64,000 nt of DNA from Sepioteuthis lessoniana (GCA_963585895.1 OY757917.1:101599868-101663867), one strand, 5' to 3'. Positions 1 through 11,385 are shown, counted from the first letter of the stretch. Made by a program: numbers and translations. The notes: a model not told the origin generated them from the sequence alone.

Positions 1-545
1 CACACAGTTAAATTTTTTCAAGTATTGCTATATATAACTAACAATTTAATTAAACATCGGTGGGAGGGTCCTCGTGGTGTAATGGTTAAAGTGATAGACT
101 GCAGAATCGTAGTAAGTGAGTTCATACTCCAGTCGTGCTATTACATTCACTTTCAGGCAAATACCCTTGAGAAAGGTATGAACCCCCTTATCCTCCCAGC
201 TATGGGTTAAATAGTACCACTACTGTTCTTCTAGGAGAATGGCATTAAATAACCTACAAAGGTTGATATGCAATTAAACAAAGAAACCAATCAATTAAAC
301 TTCAGTCATTTGTTTACACAGCTAAATGATAAACAGTTCTATTTCAAGCAATTCAGTTTAGCATAAGTTATTTCTTTGCACTCAGTATAAATGTCAAAGA
401 ATTCTATTTGATCCATAGATAGGACCCTATTAGGTGCTAACACTCAGATCAGAGTGAACCTGAGGGCAATGGCGATGAAGGTGCACTCCGCATCCCCAAA
501 GCTTCAGTATTACGAGAGCCTTGCCATCAGACAGTTTACTTGGCC
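1..545 (-). mobile_element. SINE-D copy, cut by window start, hosting a SINE-C
   Basis: Reverse-strand SINE-D: the reading runs from the tail array (CAAGTATTGCTATATATAAC near base 20) to the body (GATAGGACCCTATTAGGTGC near 418) and the tRNA-like part (CCATCAGACAGTTTACTTGG near 523). A SINE-C interrupts it at 59-292. The 5' hairpin module is missing at the right end, so the copy is 5'-truncated as well as cut by the window edge. Family assignment rests on alignment by eye with the other SINE-D copies. Confidence 0.75.
59..292 (+). mobile_element. SINE-C copy nested in SINE-D
   Basis: The tRNA-Gln-like head has box A TGGTGTAATGGTTAAAGTG and a degraded box B (GAGTTCATACTCC). The core follows (AATACCCTTGAGAAAGGTAT, then CCAGCTATGGGTTAAATAG), and the element ends with the tail GGCATTAAATAACCTACAAA followed by GGTTGATATGCAATTAAACA. 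An 11-bp near-perfect duplication flanks it: AATTAAACATC at 48-58 and AATTAAACTTC at 293-303. The surrounding SINE-D reads through both sides, so C is the younger insertion. Confidence 0.85.
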
Positions 546-1043
546 AAGTTCATTTTCTTCAACAATAACCACTACACCAGCAATATCTCCTTATTTTATC
601 AATAACCCTGCAAAATGGATGTTTCTGCATTAGAATTAATAATTTTGAAAGACTCCCATGTGAGTTACAACATGACAAGAAATCAGATCTGTAAAAATAA
701 AATTGGCAGAAGTGACAGAGTCCCACAGTGAATCTTTAACAGACATAAAATCTTAAATACAGTGGTTATCCCGCCTGCCAACCTTATCCAAGGGTTCAAT
801 TACATGCACTCAATCTCAGAAAATGAATAATCTAGAAGTTTTAATTAATAATAGTCCCAAAACGAAAAAAAGAGTAATGCTAGCAGGTCAGATATGCCAA
901 AGAAAACCTGTTAAGTGCTTCCATTAAATGAAAATGTGAAAGTTCTTTACTTACTAAGAAAAAGATATAAAATCATAAATGGATATCACAAAGATATGTG
1001 GTGTGTACAAATCTATCCATGTAACTTATATTAATATAACCAG

Positions 1044-1074
<31 letters not shown>

Positions 1075-1379
1075 CATCTACCAAGCAAAAGTATCTAAGT
1101 TTTAATGTAATAAAATATACTGAATTAGAAAGACAAAAGAACTAAATCAGAATGCATATAAAAGATTATTTCTATTTTAGTTGATTTCTATCTAAAATTA
1201 GACATGGGATTCGTTTAATAGTTTGAAAATAAAATAAGAAATAAAATCAAAAAATTATTTACTAAACCTGGTTTTGTTAAAACCAGCATGCAAATTATCC
1301 ACACTACGTGCTGTGTAAACGTTTATTTCTTAGGTCATAACACACATAATAGGATTATGGTCCATTTTGGTTTTGTTAT
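546..1379. other. AT-rich stretch without recognised gene
   Basis: No ORF or repeat family is recognised. It contains an A-tract of about 29 bases at 1044-1072. Confidence 0.6.
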
Positions 1380-1645
1380 ACAGTCCATTGGCCTAATGAG
1401 TAGAGTTTTCACCAATTGTCTGGAAGACTGGGGTTCAATCCTAGGTTGAGTCATACAAAAAAAAAAAAAAAAAAAAAGGTACTTGATGCCACCTTGCTTA
1501 ACACTCAGCATTATAAGGTAAGGATCAAAAGGTAAAGGGGAGCAATCCAGGGAATGGAGTAGCACCCTCCCCTACACATCGGAGTAGTAGCTATTGAAAA
1601 GGAAACCTTCAGGTCTACCTCAACTAAGGTCACCAACTTTACTTT
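1380..1645 (+). mobile_element. SINE-B copy
   Basis: The head holds CATTGGCCTAATGAGTAGAG (box A-like) and GGGTTCAATCC (box B). An internal A-tract of about 22 bases (1457-1478) follows, then the body GGTACTTGATGCCACCTTGC, GGAGCAATCCAGGGAATGG and the end CACCAACTTTAC. Length and module order match the other B copies. A SINE-D tail on the other strand abuts its 3' end. Confidence 0.85.
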
Positions 1646-1990
1646 ATGGCATATCAACCATTATTGGTTATTTAACACCAATCCTATTTTTACACATATA
1701 TTAAATATGATTTCTAAACATTTTGTAGATACAGTTAAATGATTAAATAGTTTAATTTCTAACAGTTCAATTTAGCACAAGTCAAAGTTAAAATGGTACC
1801 AAGTATTGCTATGTATCACTAACAATTCAATTACACATCAGTCATTTGTTTACACAGTTTAAATATCAAACAGTTCTATTTGCCCCATAGATAGGACCCT
1901 ATCAAGTGCTAGAACTCAGGGGCCAGAGTGAACCTGGGAACAATGGCAATGTAGTTAGTATATTCTACAACTCCAGCTGACTGGCCTGCA
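1646..1990 (-). mobile_element. SINE-D copy, internally deleted
   Basis: It starts with the reversed tail (TATGGCATATCAACCATTAT), runs through one tandem-array unit and the body (CCCCATAGATAGGACCCTAT), then jumps to the 5' module (ATTCTACAACTCCAGCTGAC). The tRNA-like part is missing. Reverse orientation. Confidence 0.75.
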
Positions 1991-2265
1991 AAGGACCTTG
2001 AAACACCACATTGTAAATGGTTGGGGCTACCATATTTTATTGATAAAGAGAATTGTTCATATTACTTTCTTTGCTTAATCATAAAATGAATATTTATATT
2101 TTGAAATGGTGCAGGTGAAATAAAAAAAAAAAGGTTACAAAGTTGTTAATGGGTAAATAAGGATAAAGATAAACAAATTCAAACTTTATTGAAATGGTTG
2201 CCCTGTGATTTATAGTCATTCAATATCAAATGAATTTACTTACCCCTATGAAATTATAGTCGGCT

Positions 2266-2600
2266 GGGTTGTATGGCGTATCAACTTTAGGTTATTTAAT
2301 GCTAAATCCTGTTTATAAATAGTTTGTAGGTAAAATATTTAAACAAGCAGTTAAATAGTCTCAAGTATTACTATTTAACATTAGTAATTCTTTTTATGAA
2401 GTATTCTTATCTAATTTAATACTAATCATTTGTTTCAAGTATAGTAAATGATTAAATAGTTCCCATAGATGGGACCCAAACAAAGCTCCAGAACTGGGAG
2501 CTTCACCATCAGAGGGTTTAGTGTTGAATTCAGGACATTCAACAGGGTGGGAGGTACCCCTCTGCAAAGATGCAATCAGCCACAACCAACTGGCTTAGAA
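2266..2600 (-). mobile_element. SINE-D copy, diverged
   Basis: Reversed tail (TATGGCGTATCAACTTTAGG), array sequence, the body stub CCCATAGATGGGACCC, the tRNA-like part (CACCATCAGAGGGTTTAGTG) and the 5' module (CAGCCACAACCAACTGG). Much of the body is deleted around 2478. Older than most D copies by divergence. Confidence 0.7.
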
Positions 2601-3680
2601 TTATGGCGAAAAGTGAATTTAACAAAGAATATCGAGATATATCTATGAGATTATTTTTACCTGTACAAAATATTCTTTTCATAGTAATAACGAAGCTTTT
2701 ACACATATCTAAAGGTATGAGTAAATATGGTGGTAGGCAGTAAGAAATTGTGCAAGTGCTTTTCTTGATATTTGAGGAAATGATGATAGATACAAAATAA
2801 GTTATACAAAAAAAAAAAAAAAAATTGTTTGAAATTATAATTGTCTTATATCTTCATGCAATCATAGTCATAAGTGTAGAAAATGAGATTGGTAAACAGC
2901 ATACTAATGCCCTTGGGAAATGCATATATTCATTCCTTCTCTTTCATATGTAGATATGAATAAAATATTAAACCAGACTGAACCCATCAGCTTTGATGGG
3001 GACAACCGATCTAAAAAAAAAAAAAAAAAAAAAGTAAAATAAATAAATTAAAAAAATGATGGGGCAACTCTGAATTCAAACTAACACTTGGGGCCCAAAT
3101 ACATTACTTCCACATTTTATTTAACAAGCAAAACTTGAGTCTTGTAATAGACTGGGAAAGAGAATAATGATATAAGTCAGGAAACCTACCTATCATAGAT
3201 AGGTACACTATAATAACTGGTATAGTATTAGAAAAAACATTTCATAGCAGCTCTATTTGCTCACTTATGACATGATTATATATATATATATATCTCTATC
3301 TCATGTTTGTGAGGGTGTATGTGAGAGAGAGAGACCTATAAACTCCTAAGCTAATGGCCCAATCTTGAAACTTGACTTAACTCCTCACCTTTGGAGCTGT
3401 CTGGGATATTTCAGCTTAAGATTAATCAGGGAGACCTAATTCATCCAGAAAGGAAATAAATTAACCATCTTCAAAAGCACACACCCAACAACTGGGGCTT
3501 TTGGGAAGAAAAAAATGGCAGAATTCATAGAGAAAATAAAAATTCTTCTTTTTAAATCTGCTTAACACATCACTCAATAAGTCCTGGGCCTGACACACAG
3601 ATCGCACCACTAATAAAAAAATCCATACAATTTTTATAAAGTACAAACCTTCAAATGGCACGAGTCAAAATTCGAGTCCA
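2601..3680. other. AT-rich stretch without recognised gene
   Basis: Holds A-tracts near 2810 and 3013-3033 and a short (TA)n near 3276-3292. A more GC-balanced patch at 3340-3450 shows no family I can name. Confidence 0.5.
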
Positions 3681-4762
3681 ATTGGATTATTAGTTTACAA
3701 ATTAGAGTTAAAGTAAAGCTACTGTTGCAAATTTTCAAAACAATGGAAAAATCTGAATTTTGTGTTGATAAAGCATTGCTATCTGATGGGAAAAAATACT
3801 GTTCAAGCAAAGCAAAGGCTTGATAAGTATTACTCAGAATCTGCTCTATCGGTAACCACGGTTAAGAGGTGGTATGTTGACTTTAACCACGGTCATACAG
3901 ACACAAATGATGGTGAATGCTCAGGTCACCCAAATTCAGCAGTTATCCTGGAAAACACCAAAAAAACTCCAAACTTGTAATGGCCAATCCTAAATTGAAG
4001 TTGTGTGAGATAGCAGAGGAGTTGATATCAGAAGACATGTTGCGTGAATATTTATCAATGAGAAAGCTGTATTCAAAGTGGGTGCTGCATTTGCTCACAA
4101 TCAATCAAAAACAACAACACATTGATGATTCAGAGTGTTGTTTGCAACCCTTTCAATGCAACAAAAAGGAGTTTTTGCATAAATATGTGACCTGGATCCA
4201 CCACTTCACCCTGGAGTCAAATCAGTAGTCAACCAAGTGAGCAGCAGCAGGTGAAAGTCGTGAAAGTCATAAAAAAACAAACTTCAGCAGGCAAGGTCTT
4301 GGCCTCCGTATTTTGGGATGTGCAAAGCATTTTGTTCACTGATTACTTTGAGAAAGGAAGAACCAAGAAATCACAAAAAAACGGCCACAAATGAAGAAAA
4401 AAAAAAATGCCCTTTCACCAAGACAATGTACCATGTCACAAGTTGATCACAATGATGGCAAAATTACATGAATTGCACTTTGAATTGCTTTTGCACCTAT
4501 CCTATTCTCCAAATCTGGCCCCCAGCAACTACTGGTTGTTTGCAGACCTCAAAAGAATGCTCCAGGGAAAGAGATTAAACTCTAATGAAGAAGTGATATT
4601 GGATACTGAGGCATATTTTGAGGCCAAAGACAAATTCTACAAAAAAGGCATCAAATTGTTAGAGAAGCATTGGAATCAGTATATCACCCTAGAAGGAGAC
4701 TATGTTGATGAATAAAGTTGAATTTTGCCAAAAAAATTGTTGCTCAATTAGTTAGGCCCAAT
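3681..4762 (+). mobile_element. mariner transposon, inactive, transposase in several frames
   Basis: A mariner-family DD34D transposase is readable in pieces. The N-terminal helix-turn-helix region has MEKSEF near 3743, then KNTVQAKQRLDKYY and VKRWYVDF. The middle has LSMRKLYSKWVLHLLT, and the C-terminal third is at 4407-4715 (FHQDNVPCH, YSPNLAPSNYWLFADLKRML, ending LEGDYVDE). In related mariners the first catalytic Asp lies in a MDETWIHH-type motif; here VTWIHHF (near 4185-4205) lacks that segment. The second motif HQDN is kept. The third catalytic Asp is Asn (APSNYW). At least two frame changes split the reading frame. The ends are imperfect inverted repeats beginning ATTGG (3681) and, on the other strand, ATTGGGCC (to 4762). 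The element is about 1.08 kb against roughly 1.3 kb for an intact mariner. Inactive. Confidence 0.9.
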
Positions 4763-4815
4763 ACTTATAGAGTGATGTGTTATATTGTTATCCTGGAAAC
4801 ACAAGGTTCTCCTGC

Positions 4816-4817
<2 letters not shown>

Positions 4818-4846
<29 letters not shown>

Positions 4847-4953
4847 AAAGATTAAAATGTTTTCCAAAACATTCAACATCTATAAATTGTGGTTATAACC
4901 AACAATATTGACTTTTTCAATCTGATAAAATAAAAAATTACTATCATGACCTT

Positions 4954-5007
<54 letters not shown>
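4818..5007. repeat. Two (TG)n microsatellites
   Basis: A (TG)n of about 26 bases lies near 4818-4843 and a longer one of about 48 bases near 4959-5007, just downstream of the mariner. The ORF that reads poly-His/Thr on the other strand here is a product of the repeat. Confidence 0.9.
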
Positions 5008-5011
<4 letters not shown>

Positions 5012-5230
5012 TAATGGTCTACTTTTGTCAAGACAGTTGAATAGTTGTCTTTACTCCTAACAGATTCATTGTTATAAAAAAAAAAAAAATCTCTTAAATC
5101 TATTTTCCCAATCCTCACTAAGGACTGAAGCAGATGAAGATAAAAGAATCTTATTTATGAATCGGTGGGGGAGATTTAAGTCCTATCAATAAAGGCACTT
5201 AGTTTGATAGTATTAAGGAGGTGTGTGTGT

Positions 5231-5492
5231 GTGTGTTTCAGAAAAATTGATATAATTTTGTAATGCAAAAACTTGACCAATTTTTGCTCAAATGATTTCA
5301 ATTTTTAACAGCATGTGTAGAAACACAAAATTCCGTTTTCTTTTCTCTACCTGAAAAGAAAAACAAAATTCTTTATTTAAATGCCTTGTAAGTTGTTCCA
5401 ACACATGCTCTTAAAATCCAAGATCATTTGAATAAGAATTAGTCAAGTTACTAGATTATAAAATTATGTCAGTTTTCTGAAACGCCATGTAC
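5231..5492. mobile_element. MITE with mariner-like ends, copy 1
   Basis: The left end GTGTTTCAGAAAAATTGATA (5231) and the reverse complement of the right end GCGTTTCAGAAAACTGACAT (from about 5485) are imperfect inverted repeats of about 40 bp. A (GT)n run abuts or replaces the outermost left bases. A related element in the other orientation lies at 45171-45468. No coding capacity. The GGTGTTTCAGAAA type of end is typical of Tc1/mariner elements. Confidence 0.6.
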
Positions 5493-5685
5493 ATCAAATG
5501 ATCAATTTTTTCTTTTTTTTAAAACACGCTGCATAATGTCTGAGGATTAGTAAAATAAGTCGATGAAACTTTAATAGTACTCAATTACACTTGTAAAATT
5601 GTTAATTTAACCTTTTGGGTTTAATTCCAGTTAAGTTTCACATCAGTGAACACTTAGAAATTGTGTTGCCAATAAACTCATTTGT

Positions 5686-5945
5686 AAGTTGGCCAACTGA
5701 AGTCAAGGGCAACCAGAAGGCTCCCTTTTCAATAGCACTCTCCCCTACTCTGAGGTGTAGTGGAGAATGCTACTCCTTTCCCTGGATTGCTCCACTTACC
5801 TTAGATCTATACCTTGTGATGCTGAGCATTAAGCAAGGAGGCATCAAGTACATTTTTTTTGGGGGGGGTCTTTGGTATGACTTGACCTGGGATTGAACCC
5901 CAGCCCCCCAGACTATTAGCAAACACAGTAACCATTATGACAAAG
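5686..5945 (-). mobile_element. SINE-B copy
   Basis: Reversed SINE-B: GTTGGCCAACTGAAGTCAAG is the body end, GGATTGCTCCACTTACC and GCATTAAGCAAGGAGGCATC are body, then comes a G/T-rich replacement of the usual A-tract (5848-5867), and GGGATTGAACCCCAG is box B on the reverse strand. A recent-looking copy with a tidy head. Confidence 0.85.
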
Positions 5946-6347
5946 CACAGAAATTATATATATATAGCTAATTTGAACATATCTTTATTAAAGGATGCAA
6001 AAAAAGAAAAAAAGTTGCTTAATTGTTACACATCTATTTGTACTACCACCATAATTATTTATGTTAAAGACACTTTTTTCCAGATTTTTCAGCCCAAAAG
6101 TTAGTGTATATACACAAGAATTATATGATTACTTTATTTGATGGCATATAAAGATGCACGCAGGGAAAATCGAGAAAAAAAAATGAAATAGAATAAAATA
6201 AAACCAAGTACTAATATTAAATGTGATGAAAATAACATGAATATTATTAATGATAATACTTCAGTAATGACAATAGGTATATGAAAGTTACTCTAAAGTA
6301 TAAGCTAATGGAGTTACCAGGTAGCTAATTTCGTCCGACTATTGCAA
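5946..6347. other. AT-rich stretch without recognised gene
   Basis: Only short A-tracts and a brief (TA)n are seen. Confidence 0.5.
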
Positions 6348-6638
6348 ACCAGCTCATTGGCCTAGTGGGTAGAGTGTTTGCCAATGGTCTGGAAGACCTG
6401 GGTTCAATCCCAGGTCGTATCATACCAAAGACTTAAAAAAAAATTTTTTTTAAATAAAAAAAAAAAAAAAAGGTACTCGATACCTCCTAGCTTAACACTC
6501 AGAAATATGAGGTATGTATCAAGGGTAAAGTGGAGCAATCCAGGGAAAGGGGTAGCACCCTCCCCTACATCTTGGTGTAGTAGCTATTGAAAAGGGAGCC
6601 TTCTGGTCGCCCTTGACTATGCTCGCCAACTTTACTTA
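6348..6638 (+). mobile_element. SINE-B copy, near full length
   Basis: Head GCCTAGTGGGTAGAGTG, box B GGGTTCAATCCCAGG, then an A/T-rich linker (6436-6473), body GGAGCAATCCAGGGAAAGG and end CTCGCCAACTTTAC. One of the best-preserved B heads in the window. Confidence 0.88.
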
Positions 6639-6841
6639 TATGCCATATGTAGGTTTAAAAGACGCAGAGGAATTTTAAAAGATATTTTTAATAAAAAAAG
6701 TGCACCTTATATGCAGTTAAATACGCTAATGTTTTCCCCCACCCACCAGGCCATTGCTTACCATATTCAAGATGTCTGAAAGTAAGTTATATCTAAACTC
6801 CAAACACAAGTGTTTTATACCATTATATAGAAATATCAACT

Positions 6842-7131
6842 GAAGGTGCCCGTGGTGTAATGGTTATCGTCGTAGGAAATGGACACAGTGACAAGAGTTC
6901 AAATCCTGGACGAGACTGATTGCATTTCACATAGCACTAATACCTTTGGGAAAGGTAGGAATCCAATTATTCTCCCTCCAGCTATGGGTAAATAGTAGGG
7001 CAGACTAGGTTCTTCAGCCTAGGTGAGGTAACTAGTCTAGGAGAAGGAAAACTGAATTCAAACCTGTTAAACTCCACTTAAAAATTGATCTTGTGTTATA
7101 TCCTGCCCGAGCGGAGAGGTTGGTAAATATG
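6842..7131 (+). mobile_element. SINE-A copy, full length with perfect TSD
   Basis: The tRNA-Gln-like head has box A GTGGTGTAATGGTTATCG and box B GAGTTCAAATCCTGG. The core shared with SINE-C follows (GGGAAAGGTAGGAATCC, CCAGCTATGGGTAAATAG), then the A-specific 3' part (AACTAGTCTAGGAGAAGG, ATATCCTGCCCGAGCGGAG) ending GGTTGGTAAATATG without a poly(A) tail. A perfect 17-bp duplication, ATATAGAAATATCAACT, flanks it at 6825-6841 and 7132-7148, which fixes both ends. Confidence 0.95.
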
Positions 7132-7286
7132 ATATAGAAATATCAACTAGAATATATTTGTTTCAAGTAATATGAGCTTATTTTCTCCACAAGATTGTTG
7201 CATTTTTGCATGAATATGGAAGCAGATTTACTTTAAATGCCATGTAAACTTAATTCTTATTTTTTAGACAGTATCCACCAATAAAA

Positions 7287-7532
7287 TTTCAATGGCATCA
7301 TGGTTATCAATAGCAACAAGAGTTCAAATCCTGGAAGAGGTACTTTACATTTCACATAGTTCTTACACCCTTGGGAAAGTTTTCTTCACCCTTGCCCAGC
7401 CATGGGTAAATATCAGAGTAGACTGGGCTTTTTAACATCGTTATAGCAACTAGTCTAGGAGAAGGAAAACCCTGTACTCCAACTCGAAACTGACCTTGTG
7501 TTGCACACCCAGCTTGAAGCAGAGGGGTTGGG
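7287..7532 (+). mobile_element. SINE-A copy, diverged
   Basis: GAGTTCAAATCCTGGAAGAG is box B and following; CCCTTGGGAAAG and CCAGCCATGGGTAAATA are the core; CTAGTCTAGGAGAAGGAAAA and GAAGCAGAGGGGTTGGG are the 3' part. The head is degraded and part of box A is lost. A reversed SINE-D begins directly at its 3' end. Confidence 0.8.
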
Positions 7533-7850
7533 TTTGGTTTGATTTTATAGCATATCAACCATTATTGGTTATTTAATACCAAATCCATTTTAGACAAATA
7601 GTTCTATTTCAAACTGTTCAGTTTAGCATAAGTACACACTTTAGTTCTATTTGACCCATAGATAGGGCCTTATCAGGTGCTACCACTCTGAGCCAGAGTG
7701 GACCTGGGAGCAATGGCAGTGAAGGGGTACTGCACATTACTGGAACCTCACCATCAGATTGTTTAGTGTCATATCCAGAACACTCGTTGGGGGAGTCTGC
7801 AGTGAAGCAGTCTCTGTATTCCACAGCCCCACCCAGTTGACTGGGCAAGA
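7533..7850 (-). mobile_element. SINE-D copy
   Basis: Reversed D: tail TAGCATATCAACCATTATTG, a short array, body GATAGGGCCTTATCAGGTGC, tRNA-like part CACCATCAGATTGTTTAGTG, then the 5' module (CAGCCCCACCCAGTTGACTGG). The array is short, about one unit. Confidence 0.85.
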
Positions 7851-9261
7851 TGGGGTTGGGTAAATATAACCTTATGATATGGAATGGTAAAAGGTTCAAG
7901 CCCATGTCAAATACCAGGGTTTCAAATTTTAATTATCGAGTTAATCCTCATCTCTTCAACATAATAATCCCATCTCGGGATAAGCATAGTAAATATCCTT
8001 TCATATTCTTTTTACTATTCAATAAAGAGTATTCACAAAAGTAAAAAACACTTAATTCTATAAAATTAGTCATAAGTCTTTTTTACTCTGGAAAATAGAA
8101 AACAGCCCACTTTCTTCACTTTTTAAAAAAAAAAATTTTTTTAATCATGTCCCATTCCGTTTTACAAAGTATCTATTTAGAAAAACCTGTATTTAAGAGC
8201 AGGTACATTTACCTTCACCATTGAAAAAAGAAAGCAGTATTTTCATTAGCAAACAGCAAATCAAAACAACCAATAACTTTTTTTAAAATGGAGTTTAAAA
8301 TTGAAAATAAATAAAAATAATGTTATGGCTGTGTCAGAAAAAGAAAAAAAAAAAAAAAAAAAAAAATCCTGTAAACATGTTATTCTAATATTTTCCCTTT
8401 GGGCCAGCCACTTCAATACTTCAAACATCTTTTCCTCTGGAAAACAATCATTTTTTCTACTTCAATTTGCCAAATTATAAAAATAAGCTTAATCAATATA
8501 AAGCATGATAAATAAAATGAAATGAAATAAAAAGATAAAAAATTAAACTACAAGAACCAAGTTATATTTTGCACAGAGATTTAAGCTTTACACTGACATG
8601 AGGAGAAAGTGTTTATGAAAATTAACTCCTTTTAAAATTTTAAAAGCAAAAGAAATATGGCCAACAAAAATCCATTACAATATTAAAAGTTATTTTTGTC
8701 AGAATAATCCATTTTCAAGATGTATCAAAATAAACAAAAACTGATCATTTTAAGTGTCAAAAAAGAATTTTGGAAATTGAATAGTTAAACTAAAACCATG
8801 TAAAACACTTATACACCAATATTATTACAATACAATTTTTGTATGCATATTACTATAGCAAAAATGGCAAATTTTAGCAAGATTTTTGTTGGACCATATT
8901 AACTAATGCACAAACTTTGAGAATAAAACAATTTCCAATCAAATTTACATCTTAATAGTGTGAGGTCCGCATTCATGCTCATCCCCAAATGTTAAGGTTC
9001 CTCAATCAAGATAAAGGCAAAATACTAATTAGAAATTACTCTACTTGCAATTAACACAAAATCAGTAAATAGGATATAATTAAATACTGTGCTTAATGGA
9101 CACTAAAGGCAGCCTTTAAGTTTGTTTTTTTTATCATCTATTCAGTAAAGGTCTTATGACTATTCTACCAAAATAGAAAATAACTTTCTTTTCAGAAATT
9201 TTGTATCATTTTCATATTCCTCTTCTCGATGAAATGTCCTGTCAGTGAAATGTAGAATATG
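7851..9261. other. SINE-free AT-rich stretch
   Basis: No ORF, RNA gene or repeat family is recognised. An A-tract lies at about 8339-8364. The reading 7850-8044 is open for 64 codons but has no recognisable features. Confidence 0.5.
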
Positions 9262-9445
9262 CTATCTCCTGCAGAAGGGGAAGATTCTATCTAAAAAAAA
9301 AAAAGGGGGGGTGTCCTGAATATGACACTAAACTGGATATAAGGTTCCACTTCAAGAACTCTATGGAGTACTTTCATTGCCATTACAACCAGGTCCACTA
9401 TGACCCAGAGTTAGAGTCAAATAGATCCATCAGCAAATTATTTGT
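9262..9445 (+). mobile_element. SINE-D fragment, forward orientation
   Basis: CTCCTGCAGAAGGGGAAGAT is the end of the 5' module, GTGTCCTGAATATGACACTA is the tRNA-like box, and TTCATTGCCATTACAACCAG is body. The tail is missing. One of only five forward D copies. Confidence 0.75.
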
Positions 9446-10253
9446 AATAGATAGGAATACTTAAAATCATAAGACCCTGTGCAAAAAAATGTAAATATCA
9501 ATGTAAAGGATATGCAATTCCCTCAACTCTAGGCATAAAATAACCCCAAACAGCTTGATACATCAAAAAATTCTAGTATCCTTACCTCACTCAAGCCAAT
9601 TAAAAGAAGAGAAATTTTCTAATTTATTGATAATGCTAACTTACACAAAAACAATATCTTAATTTGTTTTGTCACTTCCAAGCATAACATCAGTTTTGGT
9701 ACATCAGGTCTAATTCCTTATTCCCTCTTACCTTGAAAGGCTGCTTTGTGGTTAAACAGCAAATAGCTGGCTCTTTAGCCAGTGAGGAAAAAAAAAAGTT
9801 AACTGTTTGGAATGTTTTGTCAGCTATAAGCAATCCTTCCTTAGTTCTGGTAATTGAAAATTAATCCCTCAACAAAACTAGTATGAAAGGAGGGCAAGGG
9901 AGGAATGTTAAAGTGAACATTAATTTTGAATAGTATTTTATTTGTTACTCACAAAAACCTTTTACCCAATCCATTGTTCAGCTGTGAAATTGCTGGAATT
10001 TAAAACGTTTTAATTATGATATAAGAGCTGACATAATTAGATAAGGGTCACAATATCAGCTGGTGCCACTGTCTTACAACTACTAGTAGCACTGACAGAG
10101 ATAATCTATCTTGGTTATTATATATTTTGCATCATAATTTTTTTTTTTTACTCTTTGTCAGTTTCTTAATGGTTTTTACCAATCCATCTCCATCAATTCA
10201 AGCAAAAGTTCAAAACTTGACCCAAATTAATTTGAACCAGTTTTTATTCAATA

Positions 10254-10293
<40 letters not shown>

Positions 10294-10413
10294 AAATTTT
10301 TTTTATCATTTAATATAGCAAAAACTCAATATATTGCTAAACAAATGAAAAAATTTATAAGTTTGGAATATTTATAAAGACTGTTCAATATCAATGGTAG
10401 TACATATTTAGAT
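9446..10413. other. AT-rich stretch; A-tract of 35
   Basis: No gene or repeat family seen. An uninterrupted A-tract covers about 10255-10289. The 63-codon reading ending in poly-Lys is created by that tract. Confidence 0.5.
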
Positions 10414-10570
10414 CTAAACTTGAATAGTGAAGACAAAGTCAATGGTACTAAGCGACTCATTTTCTCAACTATGCAATCATCAGACCAAAAACTTTTGGTC
10501 TGATGATCACACAGACAAGAAATGGAGTCGCCAAGCACTGTTGACTGTGTCAACAAGATTCAAACTTGCA
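10414..10570. repeat. Foldback (palindromic) element
   Basis: Two arms of about 75 bp form an inverted repeat with almost no spacer. The centre is a perfect 15-bp stem, ATCATCAGACCAAAA / TTTTGGTCTGATGAT, around 10476-10507. Outward the arms keep matching with mismatches, for example AAGCGACTCATTTTCT against the complement of AGAAATGGAGTCGCC, and AAACTTGAAT against ATTCAAACTT. Most likely a foldback MITE; no TSD was identified. Confidence 0.8.
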
Positions 10571-11039
10571 TATAAGTTTCATAAAACAGGTGTGAAAACT
10601 TTTCAACATTTTTAACTCCCCCCTCCTACTTAAATGCATTATGATAAACCATTCTGATACAATTTTCAAATTTTGAATCCAAACAAATAAAAAAATTCTC
10701 TTATTCATTGCGTAATATTTCTTTTTACAGATGAATAAAATAATTTTTTTTTAAATGTTATATAAAACATTATATAAAATGATGAAACAGAAAATAAAAA
10801 GTTGCTAAATATTATTTACTTGGTTAAACTTAAAATAATGAATGTCTAAAATATTTTGAACAAATTAAAGATTTTGGCAATTTGTAAAAATCTTTAAATA
10901 GATTTTATTTATTTTTGCAAAATCACTTAAATTTATCTAAGATGAAAAAAAGATAAAATTTCTCTAAAATAAAAATAAAAAAAAATAAAATTTTTTTAAA
11001 AATTTAAAAAAAATAAAAATAAAAATCTTCCAGACTGTA
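10571..11039. other. Very AT-rich stretch
   Basis: Dominated by A and T runs such as AAATAAAAAAAAATAAAA near 10970-11025. No gene seen. Confidence 0.6.
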
Positions 11040-11385
11040 TCCATATTTGATGAGAACTACACAAGAATGCTTTCATAAGGAACTTTCTCTTTAATTGCTA
11101 GAGATGGATTGGCAAAAATCATTAAGAAACTCACTTAAAAAGATAGAAGAGAACCACACAAGGATGTTGCACAGACACTTACCTCCCATCTCACAAACCA
11201 ACCAACCAAGCAAGACATGCTGGGGCCTGTTGGTGAAGACCAGTTAGCTGATCAGCAAAAACTTAAATTTATCAGCTGTGAGAACACTGGGTGCCATCTA
11301 GAGGACTCACCAAAAACAATGACTGCCAGAGACAGATGGCAAGAGAATCTGTTCTCTTGTAGACCAGCTCCTATTGAACTTCATT
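11040..11385 (+). mobile_element. LINE-X 3' end (decayed ORF2 C-terminus)
   Basis: Conceptual translation in shifting frames gives pieces of the C-terminal region that follows reverse transcriptase in a widespread non-LTR lineage: ENYTRM near 11052, HLPPISQTNQ near 11180, then LCENTGCHLEDSPKTM-like sequence near 11270-11330. The same region is seen at 24950, 50680 and 62830. Several stops and frame changes; inactive. Exact clade not determined. Confidence 0.7.

Noticed and set aside
4959-5118. His/Thr-repeat protein on the minus strand
   Set aside because: Translation of a (TG)n microsatellite.
6350-6420. Functional tRNA gene at the SINE-B head
   Set aside because: Same reason: the unit recurs with the same body many times and lacks a closed acceptor stem.
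6844-6912. Functional tRNA-Gln gene
   Set aside because: Box A and box B are good, but the acceptor and anticodon stems do not pair and the sequence is the head of a repeated SINE with TSDs.
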